The notes under the pieces are model-generated. The model was not told the DNA's origin. It did no database searches and was given only the letters and a program-made list of their open reading frames with translations. A stretch of 64,000 bases of DNA from Paracoccaceae bacterium (GTDB taxonomy: Bacteria; Pseudomonadota; Alphaproteobacteria; Rhodobacterales; Rhodobacteraceae): the NCBI GenBank assembly GCA_014872875.1, contig WKFI01000011.1:186001-250000 (forward strand), given 5' to 3'. The translations under genes and the position numbers were made by a program. Positions 22,870 through 31,944 of this stretch are shown in pieces. How positions within the stretch are numbered: position 1 is the stretch's first letter; each line of letters begins with the position of its first letter.

Positions 22870-24054
22870 TCAGACGCCCGCGTCGACAATCGCCTGGGCC
22901 AGGATCGGCACGGTCTGGGTGTTCAGACCGGCAATGTTCATACGGCTGTCGCCGACCATGTAGATCCCGTTGTCCACCCGCATCTTTTCGACCAGATCCG
23001 GCGTAGTTCCCAGAAGCGAGAACATGCCGCGGTGCTGCGCCAGGAAACCAAAGCGGTCCGATCCGGTCAGGTGCTGCAGCTCATCCGCCAATTGTTGGCG
23101 CAGATCCAGCATGTCCAAACGGGTCGCTTCCAGCTCGGCCGCCCAATCAGCGCGCAACGTGTCATCGTTCAGAATCATCGTCACCAACCGCGCCCCGTGA
23201 TCCGGCGGGAAGGAGTAGTTCTGACGGTTCAGGAAGGCCAAAGTCTGCTGGTTCAACGCCTGTCCGCTGACGTCATTCGACACCGCCATCAGCAGACCTG
23301 TGCGTTCGCGATAGACGCCGAAATTCTTCGAGCAGCTCGCCGCGATCAGAACTTCCGGGCAGGAGGACGCGACGAGGCGGGTGCCCAATGCGTCTTCCTC
23401 CAGGCCATCGCCGAAGCCCTGATAAGCAATGTCGATCATCGGGATCAGGCCGCGTTCGTTCAGAAGCGCAATGACCTCTTTCCACTGAACTTCATTGAGG
23501 TTGGCACCGGTCGGGTTGTGACAGCAGCCGTGCAGTAGGATCACGTCGCCTTTTTGCGCCGTCTTCAGATCTTCGATCATGCCGTCGAAATTCACGCCGC
23601 GGGTTTCGCGGTCGAAATAGCGATACACAACGGTTTCGATGTTCAGATAGTTCAGGATCGACACGTGGTTCGGCCAGGTCGGGTCCGAGACGAAAACCCG
23701 GGCCGACGGGTTGGCCATCTTGATCAGTTCAAACGCCTGGCGCACGGCACCCGTGCCGCCGGGGGTCGCAACGGATGCGATGTTCCCACGTTCGACCGTA
23801 TCGGCCAGGATCAGCTTGATCATCGCATCCGAATAAGCCGGATCACCAGCCAAACCGACATAGGCTTTGGTCTCTTGCTCTTCCCACAGCTTGTGTTCGG
23901 CCGCCTTGATGGCACGCATCACCGGGGTAACACCTTCGGCATTCTTGTACACACCGACGCCCAGATCGATCTTGTTGTCACGCGGGTCTTCGCGGAACAT
24001 CTGCATCAGCCCCAGGATCTTGTCGGCGGGCAGCGGTTTGAAATTTTCGAACAT
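22870..24054 (-). CDS. aromatic amino acid / aspartate aminotransferase
   Basis: MFENFKPLPADKILGLMQMFREDPRDNKIDLGVGVYKNAEGVTPVMRAIKAAE; HGCCHNPTGANL; SCSKNFGVYRERTG. Confidence 0.93.
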   Translation of the reverse strand: MFENFKPLPADKILGLMQMFREDPRDNKIDLGVGVYKNAEGVTPVMRAIKAAEHKLWEEQETKAYVGLAGDPAYSDAMIKLILADTVERGNIASVATPGGTGAVRQAFELIKMANPSARVFVSDPTWPNHVSILNYLNIETVVYRYFDRETRGVNFDGMIEDLKTAQKGDVILLHGCCHNPTGANLNEVQWKEVIALLNERGLIPMIDIAYQGFGDGLEEDALGTRLVASSCPEVLIAASCSKNFGVYRERTGLLMAVSNDVSGQALNQQTLAFLNRQNYSFPPDHGARLVTMILNDDTLRADWAAELEATRLDMLDLRQQLADELQHLTGSDRFGFLAQHRGMFSLLGTTPDLVEKMRVDNGIYMVGDSRMNIAGLNTQTVPILAQAIVDAGV

Positions 24055-24908
24055 CAGTTCTCTCCGGTAGCAACGGGAAGGGTCGGGAACGCACCCCATT
24101 CAGCCCAGGATCCGTCATAAAGCGCGTGGTCGGTCTTGCCGATCCGCTCCATGGCGAGGCTGAGAATGGCGGCTGTCACCCCTGACCCACAGGTGGTTAT
24201 GGCAGGTTTCGACAGATCCACGCCGGCCGCATCGAATGCTGCGCGCAGACCTGCATTGTCTTTCATCGTTCCATCGGCGTTCAGCACGTTCTGAAACGGC
24301 ACGTTCTTTGATCCCGGGATATGGCCTCCGCGCAACCCTTCGCGCGGTTCGGGATCGACTCCGGCAAACCGTCCGGCAGACCGGGCGTCTATGATCTCGT
24401 AATCGCCTAGCTTGGCGGCAGCCGAGACTTGTGTCACATCGCGCACAAGGTGGTTCTGTACCCGGACAGTCATGTGACGGTCACGGATCACCGGGGGCAT
24501 GTCTTCCATCGGGTGCCCTTCGGCCTGCCATTTGGGCAGGCCGCCGTCCAGCACAGCGATGTTGGTCTGTCCCATCAGGCGGAACAGCCACCAGACGCGC
24601 GCCGCTGACATCAGACCAGCCCCGTCATAGACGACGACCTGATGCCCGTCGCCCACGCCCATGGCCCGCATCCGCGACATGAATTTTTCAACCGGAGGCG
24701 CCATATGCGGCAGTTCGGACCGCGCGTCAGAGATGTCGTCGATGTCAAAGAAACGGGCGCCGGGAATGTGAGCCTGATCGTATTCGGCCTTCGCGTCGCG
24801 CCCTTGCTGCGGCAAATACCACGACCCATCCAACAACCTCAGGTCCGGATCCTTGAGATGGGCCGCCAGCCATTCGGTGGAAACAAGTGTCTTAGGATCG
24901 TCCTGCAT
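24054..24908 (-). CDS. sseA: 3-mercaptopyruvate sulfurtransferase (rhodanese-like)
   Basis: VSTEWLAAHLKDPDLRLLDGSWYLPQQGRDAKAEYDQAHIPGARFFDIDDISD; active site CGSGVTA. Confidence 0.93.
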   Translation of the reverse strand: MQDDPKTLVSTEWLAAHLKDPDLRLLDGSWYLPQQGRDAKAEYDQAHIPGARFFDIDDISDARSELPHMAPPVEKFMSRMRAMGVGDGHQVVVYDGAGLMSAARVWWLFRLMGQTNIAVLDGGLPKWQAEGHPMEDMPPVIRDRHMTVRVQNHLVRDVTQVSAAAKLGDYEIIDARSAGRFAGVDPEPREGLRGGHIPGSKNVPFQNVLNADGTMKDNAGLRAAFDAAGVDLSKPAITTCGSGVTAAILSLAMERIGKTDHALYDGSWAEWGAFPTLPVATGEN

Positions 24909-25107
24909 GCGAGTCTCTCCTGAATTGCGCGCGAGCAGAGGTACTATCCAAAGTCAACCTGCGCAAGTCAGGATACGCAAGCGGCATGGAGCATTCGGGT
25001 CTTGCCCACTCCCCGAAATCCATGACCGTGCACCGCCCAGAAACCTCATTGACCCGATCCCCCCCGGGAGGTTATCTGGATGGTAATTCGAGCGATCAGG
25101 CCACACC

Positions 25108-25455
25108 ATGCACAAACTCCAAGTCTTGATGAAAGCAGTCATGCGGCTTGTTCTGTGCTTTGCGCTGGCACTTTGGAGCTTGAAAGCCCCCATCAAACAC
25201 GATCCTGCTCAATTCATTGAAACCGTTTCAGCCGTTCAATCCGAACACGGTCACACACATGGTGATGTTTTGGATGCCATGTGGCAACTACATGGCCATG
25301 ACCACGAGGCTGCAGACCACGACCACAACACGGCGTTGACACCGGCCGGGCCCCAGCTTCGACCCGGTGAAAGACCCAAGATCAACCGCTTGCTTGCCCG
25401 GTCGAAAGCGCCACCATCTCCGAGCTTCGCGATCGAACACCCTCCCAGAGTCTGA
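25108..25455 (+). CDS. small histidine-rich secreted/membrane protein
   Basis: N-terminal hydrophobic segment then SEHGHTHGDVLDAMWQLHGHDHEAADHDHN; precedes hupE-like gene. Confidence 0.6.
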   Translation: MHKLQVLMKAVMRLVLCFALALWSLKAPIKHDPAQFIETVSAVQSEHGHTHGDVLDAMWQLHGHDHEAADHDHNTALTPAGPQLRPGERPKINRLLARSKAPPSPSFAIEHPPRV

Positions 25456-25555
25456 ACTCTCTGAAAAAAGCCTGCCTGATACTTGCGATGAAGCAATCGT
25501 CGCAAGCTGCATGGGCATGCCCTCCTGACATTTCACTAATTTTCGGAGAACTTCC

Positions 25556-26278
25556 ATGAACTCTGTCCGCACGGACGGGGCGACGCGTGTGTATCGCATC
25601 GTGCCCGTTCTTCTGGTCGCACTCTGCTTGTGCTTCTTCGCAGACCTTGCGGCCGCCCATAATGTGACCGAAGGCGACGCCGGTTACATCCAGGAAATCT
25701 GGGGCGTCAAGCTGATCCCCTTTGCCTATCTCGGGGCCAAACACATGGTCACCGGCTATGACCACATCCTGTTCTTGTTCGGGGTGGTCTTCTTCCTCTA
25801 CCGAATGCAACACGTTGCCATCTATGTCAGCCTGTTCGCAATCGGACACTCGACCACGATGCTGCTGGGCGTCTGGTTCGGCTGGAACGTAAATGCCTAT
25901 CTGATCGATGCAATCATCGGCCTGTCAGTCGTCTACAAGGCGCTCGACAATCTGGGGGCGTTTCAGCGATGGCTTGGCTTCCAACCCAACACCAAGCTGG
26001 CAACTTTGATCTTCGGCTTCTTTCACGGCTTGGGCCTGGCGACCAAGATCCTCGACTATGACATCGCACCGGACGGCTTGCTCCCCAATCTGCTGGCCTT
26101 CAATGTCGGCGTCGAAATCGGCCAGATCCTCGCTCTGTCACTGATCCTGATCGTGATGGGCTATTGGCGGCGGTCCGCCAGCTTCTGGCGCCACGCTTAC
26201 ACAGCAAACGTCGCAATGATGACCGCTGGCTTTGTCCTGATGGGCTACCAGCTGACCGGCTACGCCCTCTCCCTCTGA
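25556..26278 (+). CDS. HupE/UreJ family membrane protein
   Basis: GVKLIPFAYLGAKHMVTGYDHILFLFGVVFFLYRMQHVAIYVSLFAIGHSTTML... FGFFHGLGLATKI. Confidence 0.88.
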   Translation: MNSVRTDGATRVYRIVPVLLVALCLCFFADLAAAHNVTEGDAGYIQEIWGVKLIPFAYLGAKHMVTGYDHILFLFGVVFFLYRMQHVAIYVSLFAIGHSTTMLLGVWFGWNVNAYLIDAIIGLSVVYKALDNLGAFQRWLGFQPNTKLATLIFGFFHGLGLATKILDYDIAPDGLLPNLLAFNVGVEIGQILALSLILIVMGYWRRSASFWRHAYTANVAMMTAGFVLMGYQLTGYALSL

Positions 26279-26296
26279 CATCCAAGGAAAACACCT

Positions 26297-26911
26297 ATGT
26301 ACAACGCAGAAAAACCGTCTGTCGAAGATCTCCCCTCCTCGAAACAATTGCTAAAATCCACCCTGATCGCGCTGGTTGCTGCCGTAGCGATCCTGTTCAC
26401 GGTCGTCTTGCCCGCAGAATACGGCATTGATCCGACCCGGATCGGCCGGGTCCTTGGCCTGACCGAGATGGGAGAGATCAAGACACAGCTGGCCGAAGAG
26501 GCCGAGGCCGACAAGCAGTCTTCCTTGCAACGACCGCAACAGGGTATTGGCCTGCTTGACCTTTTCATCGGCAGCGCCGCGGCGCAGGACACCCCCGACT
26601 GGTCGGATGAATTCTCGTTCACCCTTGCGCCGGGTCAGGGCGCTGAATGGAAGCTGGTCATGCAAGCGGGTGCCGAAGCGGAATACAGCTGGAACACCGA
26701 TCAGGGCGTCGTCAATTTCGATCTACACGGAGACGGCTCAGGCAACTCCACGAGCTACACAAAGGGCCGGGGCGTGGCCGGAGATGTCGGGGTCTTGAAG
26801 GCCGCATTCACGGGCAATCACGGCTGGTTCTGGCGCAATCGCGGCAAATCGGATCTCACCGTGACCGTGCGGCTACGCGGAGACTACAGCTCCGTCAAAC
26901 GCACATACTGA
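26297..26911 (+). CDS. membrane-anchored protein with C-terminal beta-rich domain (transmembrane anchor protein)
   Basis: LPSSKQLLKSTLIALVAAVAILFTVVLPAEYGIDPTRIGRVLGLTEMGEIK; C-term WFWRNRGKSDLTVTVRLRGDYSSVKR. Confidence 0.75.
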   Translation: MYNAEKPSVEDLPSSKQLLKSTLIALVAAVAILFTVVLPAEYGIDPTRIGRVLGLTEMGEIKTQLAEEAEADKQSSLQRPQQGIGLLDLFIGSAAAQDTPDWSDEFSFTLAPGQGAEWKLVMQAGAEAEYSWNTDQGVVNFDLHGDGSGNSTSYTKGRGVAGDVGVLKAAFTGNHGWFWRNRGKSDLTVTVRLRGDYSSVKRTY

Positions 26912-26921
26912 CCCTGCACAA

Positions 26922-26949
26922 AAACAGATGGGCCCACGCCGGGCCCATC
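26922..26949 (-). terminator. intrinsic terminator of smpB
   Basis: On minus strand GATGGGCCC-GGCGT-GGGCCCATC followed by TGTTTTTG. Confidence 0.7.
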
Positions 26950-26960
26950 ACCAACCGAGT

Positions 26961-27437
26961 TCAGCGCGCGTCCTTCAACAGCCGCTGTTTCTGACGTCCC
27001 CAATCGCGCTTGGCCTGGCTTTCACGCTTGTCATGCGTCTTCTTGCCCTTGGCGATGCCAATTTTCAGCTTGGCCATGCCCTTGTGGTTGAAATACAGCA
27101 CGATCGGCACCAGCGTCATGCCCTTGCGCTGGGTTGCACTCCACAGGTTCGCCAGCTCCTTGCGTGACACCAGGAGCTTGCGCTTGCGACGCTCCAGATG
27201 CTTGAACATCTTGGCCTGCTCGTAAGGCGCGATATAGGAGTTGACCAGCCACAACTCACCGTCTTCCACAGCAGCATAGCTTTCGGCGATGTTGGCACCG
27301 CCCTGACGCAAAGACTTGACCTCAGACCCTTCCAGAATGATGCCACACTCCAGATCGTCCTCGATCGCGTAATCGAAGCGCGCGCGGCGGTTTTCAGCCA
27401 CCACCTTGTAATTCGGGTCTGTCTTTTGCTTGGCCAT
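26961..27437 (-). CDS. smpB: SsrA-binding protein SmpB
   Basis: [60 protein letters not shown]. Confidence 0.96.
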   Translation of the reverse strand: MAKQKTDPNYKVVAENRRARFDYAIEDDLECGIILEGSEVKSLRQGGANIAESYAAVEDGELWLVNSYIAPYEQAKMFKHLERRKRKLLVSRKELANLWSATQRKGMTLVPIVLYFNHKGMAKLKIGIAKGKKTHDKRESQAKRDWGRQKQRLLKDAR

Positions 27438-27495
27438 GGGCCGCAGATGTAGGCCCGATACGTCCGCCTTGCAAGCGGTCCGGGGCGGGAAACCG

Positions 27496-28047
27496 TCAAG
27501 CTTCGGAAGCGACCGGGCTTGTCTGCGGGTAGTGATGCATGTTCAGAAAAGCAGCGCCATCTGCTCCGGCGCGATAACCGTGCGGCAGGTCGGCCGCAAA
27601 GCGCAGCCCCTGCCCCGCCATCAGCGGCACCCAATTGCCATCCTTCAGAACTTCGACCGCGCCATTCAGGACAAAGACCTCTTCTGTCACTCCACCGGCA
27701 TGGGCAGCGGATTCGTAGCTCTGCCCGGGGCGCAAGGCGACGTGAAAGGTCTCGGCCCCCAAGACAGGGTCAAACGGAAACACGATCTTGACCTCGATAC
27801 TGCCGGGGAAGGTTACGGTCTGAAACACGCCAGTCTCGCCACCGCCCGAACCGATCAGCGCGCTCAACGGCAGCTGGAACCCCTTGGCGATTTTCCACAG
27901 GGTCGAGATCGTCGGGCTTGATTCGCCGCGTTCGATCTGCCCCAGCATCGCCTTGCTGACACCCGTCAGTTTCGCCACCTTCGACAGGCTCAGACCCGAG
28001 GCCGACCTCACATCACGAAGTTTCAGGGTTATTTCGTCCGGTTCCAT
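27496..28047 (-). CDS. XRE family transcriptional regulator with C-terminal cupin domain
   Basis: [48 protein letters not shown]; cupin [29 protein letters not shown]-track start at 28086 overlaps the operator, so ATG at 28047 preferred. Confidence 0.9.
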   Translation of the reverse strand: MEPDEITLKLRDVRSASGLSLSKVAKLTGVSKAMLGQIERGESSPTISTLWKIAKGFQLPLSALIGSGGGETGVFQTVTFPGSIEVKIVFPFDPVLGAETFHVALRPGQSYESAAHAGGVTEEVFVLNGAVEVLKDGNWVPLMAGQGLRFAADLPHGYRAGADGAAFLNMHHYPQTSPVASEA

Positions 28048-28070
28048 GCCAATGCTCAGCGAATTGTCTT

Positions 28071-28115
28071 GTGCGCTATAACGCACATATGATACGTGCG
28101 CTATAACATACGCAC
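28071..28115. promoter_or_regulatory. tandem operator for XRE-cupin regulator in divergent promoter
   Basis: 12-bp direct repeat GTGCGCTATAAC at 28071 and 28096 (25 bp apart); each copy followed by CGCAC, forming GTGCG-N6-CGCAC and GTGCG-N10-CGCAC. Confidence 0.7.
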
Positions 28116-28152
28116 CTTGTTATCGCAGGTAGGGCAAAAGGGAAACAGCATC

Positions 28153-29985
28153 ATGCCAATGTACCGATCCAGAACCTCCACCCATGGCCGCAACATGGCC
28201 GGTGCCCGTGGCCTGTGGCGCGCCACCGGTATGCAGGATGACGATTTCGGCAAACCGATCATCGCCATCGTCAACAGCTTTACCCAGTTCGTGCCGGGCC
28301 ACGTCCACCTGAAGGATCTGGGCCAGATGGTTGCGCGCGAGGTCGAAAAGGCCGGCGGCGTTGCAAAAGAGTTCAACACCATCGCAGTGGATGACGGCAT
28401 TGCCATGGGGCATGACGGGATGCTGTATTCGCTGCCGTCACGCGAAGTGATTGCCGACAGCGTCGAATACATGGTCAACGCACACTGCGCTGATGCGATG
28501 GTCTGCATCTCGAACTGTGACAAGATCACCCCCGGCATGCTGATGGCCGCCATGCGCCTGAACATTCCCGCGATCTTCGTATCGGGCGGCCCGATGGAAG
28601 CCGGCAAGATCGACATCGCAGACCTGGACGTGAAGAAAATCGATCTCGTCGATGCCATGGTTGCTGCGGCCGACGACAGATATACCGACGAGCAGCTGAA
28701 ACATATCGAGGAAAACGCCTGTCCAACCTGTGGCTCGTGCTCCGGCATGTTCACCGCAAACTCGATGAATTGCCTCGCCGAAGCTCTGGGCCTGGCGCTT
28801 CCTGGCAACGGTTCGACCCTGGCCACGCACTCGGATCGCAAGGACCTGTTTCTGGAAGCCGGGCGGCGCATTGTCGAAATCACCAAACGCCACTACGAGC
28901 TGGACGAAAAAGGTTTCCTCCCGCGCGAGATCGCGACCTTTGACGCATTCGAAAACGCCATGAGCCTGGATATCGCCATGGGAGGGTCGACCAACACCGT
29001 GTTGCACCTTCTGGCCATCGCAAATGAAGGCGGCGTGGATTTCACCATGACCGACATGGACCGGCTCAGCCGCAAGGTCCCGTGCTTGTGCAAAGTCGCG
29101 CCGAACACTGAAAACGTGCACATGGAAGACGTGCACCGCGCGGGCGGCATCTTCTCGATCCTCGGCGAACTCAGCCGCGCGGGCCTGTTCCATAACCATT
29201 GCTCAACCGTGCACACGGCAACAATGGGCGAAGCAATCGCGAACTGGGACATCAAGGTTGCCAACAACCCCAAAGCTCAGGACCTGTTCAAGGCCGCGCC
29301 GGGCGGTGTTCGCACCACCCAAGCCTTCAGCCAATCCAACCGTTACAAGGAACTGGACACCGACCGCGAAGGCGGCGTGATCCGCGCCAAGGAGCACGCT
29401 TTCAGTCAAGACGGTGGTCTGGCGGTGCTGTTCGGCAACATCGCGCTGGACGGCTGCATCGTGAAAACCGCAGGGGTGGATGAAAACATCCTGAAATTCA
29501 CCGGGACAGCTTATGTCTGTGAAAGCCAGGACCAGGCAGTCAGCGATATCCTGACTGGCAAGGTCAAGGAAGGCGACGTGGTGGTCATCCGCTACGAAGG
29601 TCCGCGGGGCGGCCCGGGGATGCAGGAAATGCTGTATCCGACCTCTTATCTGAAGTCCAAAGGACTGGGCAAAGCCTGCGCCCTGTTGACGGATGGTCGT
29701 TTCTCGGGTGGCACCTCGGGGCTTTCCATCGGCCACGTGTCGCCGGAAGCTGCTGAAGGCGGCGCCATTGGTCTGGTTCAACCGGGTGACAAGATCGAGA
29801 TCGACATCCCCAACCGCACCATTCATCTGGCCGTCTCGGACGAAGAACTCGCCACCCGTCGCAAGGCACAGGACGCAAAAGGCTGGGAACCGGCGGAACC
29901 GCGCAAGCGCAAGGTCTCCACGGCGCTGAAGGCCTATGCCAAATTGGCGACCTCAGCCGCCAAAGGCGCCGTTCGACAGCTGTAA
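28153..29985 (+). CDS. ilvD: dihydroxy-acid dehydratase
   Basis: [76 protein letters not shown]. Confidence 0.97.
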   Translation: MPMYRSRTSTHGRNMAGARGLWRATGMQDDDFGKPIIAIVNSFTQFVPGHVHLKDLGQMVAREVEKAGGVAKEFNTIAVDDGIAMGHDGMLYSLPSREVIADSVEYMVNAHCADAMVCISNCDKITPGMLMAAMRLNIPAIFVSGGPMEAGKIDIADLDVKKIDLVDAMVAAADDRYTDEQLKHIEENACPTCGSCSGMFTANSMNCLAEALGLALPGNGSTLATHSDRKDLFLEAGRRIVEITKRHYELDEKGFLPREIATFDAFENAMSLDIAMGGSTNTVLHLLAIANEGGVDFTMTDMDRLSRKVPCLCKVAPNTENVHMEDVHRAGGIFSILGELSRAGLFHNHCSTVHTATMGEAIANWDIKVANNPKAQDLFKAAPGGVRTTQAFSQSNRYKELDTDREGGVIRAKEHAFSQDGGLAVLFGNIALDGCIVKTAGVDENILKFTGTAYVCESQDQAVSDILTGKVKEGDVVVIRYEGPRGGPGMQEMLYPTSYLKSKGLGKACALLTDGRFSGGTSGLSIGHVSPEAAEGGAIGLVQPGDKIEIDIPNRTIHLAVSDEELATRRKAQDAKGWEPAEPRKRKVSTALKAYAKLATSAAKGAVRQL

Positions 29986-30008
29986 TTCAGCCTACTGTAA
30001 CACAAAGG

Positions 30009-30035
30009 CCCGCCATAACGGCGGGTCTTTTTTTG
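30009..30035 (+). terminator. intrinsic terminator after ilvD
   Basis: CCCGCC-ATAAC-GGCGGG-TCTTTTTTTG. Confidence 0.85.
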
Positions 30036-30065
30036 TTGCCCTAACGCGCAAAAGTATCTGTCCCT

Positions 30066-30968
30066 TCAATTGGTTACAGAACGCGCCAGAACTTCCTGCA
30101 CATTTTGCCGGTGTACCGCCTCGTACCCTTCGAAGTGGATCACCGCGCCAGCTGCAATCTCATCAGCCACAAACTCCTGCAGCGTCAAATCCACCAATTC
30201 CGGTTCTACCGAGCAGCGCAGCAGTTTGGCGACATAGCTTTGGGTCGCGGCGATCAACGAACGGTCATATCCACCTGCAGCAATCCGATCCGGATCGCCA
30301 TGACTAGGCAGGATCTTCGCAATCTCCCACTGCGACAAGCGCTCAAACTCAGCCAGATGCACCTCCAACCGGTCAGGCTCATCCACGTAAGTCACCGTGT
30401 CTTCCAATGTGTCCCCGGCTAGCAACAACTGACGATCGGGCAAATAAAGGACCAACCCGTCAAAACTGTGAATGTCGAGAGGCCGCAATTCGACCCGGAT
30501 CGCCCCCACCTGCACGGTTTCGGATCCGTCAAACACCTTGGTGGGATGAACCAGCGGATCAATGGGCGGGTCGTCCCGTGCGAACGCCTCTTCCACATCG
30601 CGCAACTTGTCCGCAGTCTTGCGATGGGTCAGGATCTCGCAATCGGCAAAGGCTTCGTTTCCGGCCACATGATCGTTGTGATGATGGCTCAGAACCACCC
30701 GAAGAGAGATCCCACCGCGCGCTTCCAACGCCGCTCGGATGGCCCGTCCATGCGAGACCGAAAGGCCTGTATCATAAACCAGCCCTTCCGCCCCGTCGAA
30801 GACGGCATAGCTGGCGACACCCAAAGCGTAAGCCCCGTCATCCAACCAATTGGCTTTATCCGAACGCAACCGTTTCCCCGGAATACGTCCGTCATAAAAA
30901 GCCAGCACATTCGGGCACGGCTCGAATATTCTGAGGGTCTGGGTAGAAATTTCACCCATACCCGTCAT
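30066..30968 (-). CDS. MBL-fold metallo-hydrolase
   Basis: RVVLSHHHNDHVAGNEAFADCEILTHRKTAD...LLAGDTLEDTVTY...ILPSHGDPDRI. Confidence 0.9.
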   Translation of the reverse strand: MTGMGEISTQTLRIFEPCPNVLAFYDGRIPGKRLRSDKANWLDDGAYALGVASYAVFDGAEGLVYDTGLSVSHGRAIRAALEARGGISLRVVLSHHHNDHVAGNEAFADCEILTHRKTADKLRDVEEAFARDDPPIDPLVHPTKVFDGSETVQVGAIRVELRPLDIHSFDGLVLYLPDRQLLLAGDTLEDTVTYVDEPDRLEVHLAEFERLSQWEIAKILPSHGDPDRIAAGGYDRSLIAATQSYVAKLLRCSVEPELVDLTLQEFVADEIAAGAVIHFEGYEAVHRQNVQEVLARSVTN

Positions 30969-31783
30969 TCGCCAAGCTTGGCGTGAACCTCATCCAGGTC
31001 GATCTCCCCGATGGGCATCTTGTTCGAGGGGTCTTCAAAATCGTATTTGAAGAGCTCGAAATCGCGTTTGTAGATCTCGTACACCAGATGCATCGAGAGA
31101 TCGTCAAAGTAATCCTCGACCGGATGCGCCCGCTTGGGGCCATGCCCTTCGCTTTCATTAAAACGCGGGATTGTATCCAGATCGACGCTCACCGGCGTCT
31201 CGATCCCGTTCAGAACCTCTCGCATGCCATCATTGAACTTCTCGGTCCAGATGATCTTGTCATACCGCCCACCATTCCAGATGAAGGTGGACACATGGCC
31301 CGACATGGCAGACCAATGAATGTCCGGCTCCATCGGGCGGCGAAACCGGATGGTGTCGCGCGTGAATAACAGGAACCGGCGGAAGCTACGGATCTGGTCG
31401 AACTCCTGCTTGCCGTCATCACCGCCAACTTCGATCCCGTAGTCATAGACAAGCTTGGGCACCAGATTGCCGCGATACCGTTTCCCGTTGCGCTGGATAC
31501 CGCAGATCTTGTCGAAGAACGAACTCAGAATCCGGGTATAGGGGTTGCGGACACAGGTGAAGGCATAGGATCGGTGCGACTGAACATTGCGGGTAATCGC
31601 CCCCTGGCTATCCTCCAACGCCCATTTGTGCATGCCCCCCTTGGCGTCGTGAATATCACCATCGAAAAACTCGCCATGATCCGAAAAATACATGATCTGA
31701 CCAATGGTCGAGCACGCGCATTTCGGCACCACACGATACACGACGCTTTCACTTTCGGTCATCCAGGTGCCGGGAAATCCCAT
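30965..31783 (-). CDS. sulfotransferase family protein
   Basis: PKCACSTIGQIMYF (5'-PSB-like) and SHRSYAFTCVRNPYTRILSSFFDKI (3'-PB-like). Confidence 0.85.
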   Translation of the reverse strand: MGFPGTWMTESESVVYRVVPKCACSTIGQIMYFSDHGEFFDGDIHDAKGGMHKWALEDSQGAITRNVQSHRSYAFTCVRNPYTRILSSFFDKICGIQRNGKRYRGNLVPKLVYDYGIEVGGDDGKQEFDQIRSFRRFLLFTRDTIRFRRPMEPDIHWSAMSGHVSTFIWNGGRYDKIIWTEKFNDGMREVLNGIETPVSVDLDTIPRFNESEGHGPKRAHPVEDYFDDLSMHLVYEIYKRDFELFKYDFEDPSNKMPIGEIDLDEVHAKLGE

Positions 31784-31944
31784 ACTGCCTCTCCTCCTGC
31801 GCGCCGTTTTGGCCCCGCGACGAAAGTTGACGCAAGGGCAGTGCGGCGTCCTCGATTGTGTTTCAAATTATCTGGTTTATTCAACCAGTCTCAACCTTTA
31901 TCAAGGTAAACAATGGGAAGAATTCGGGGTGCTTCGTTTCCGGT

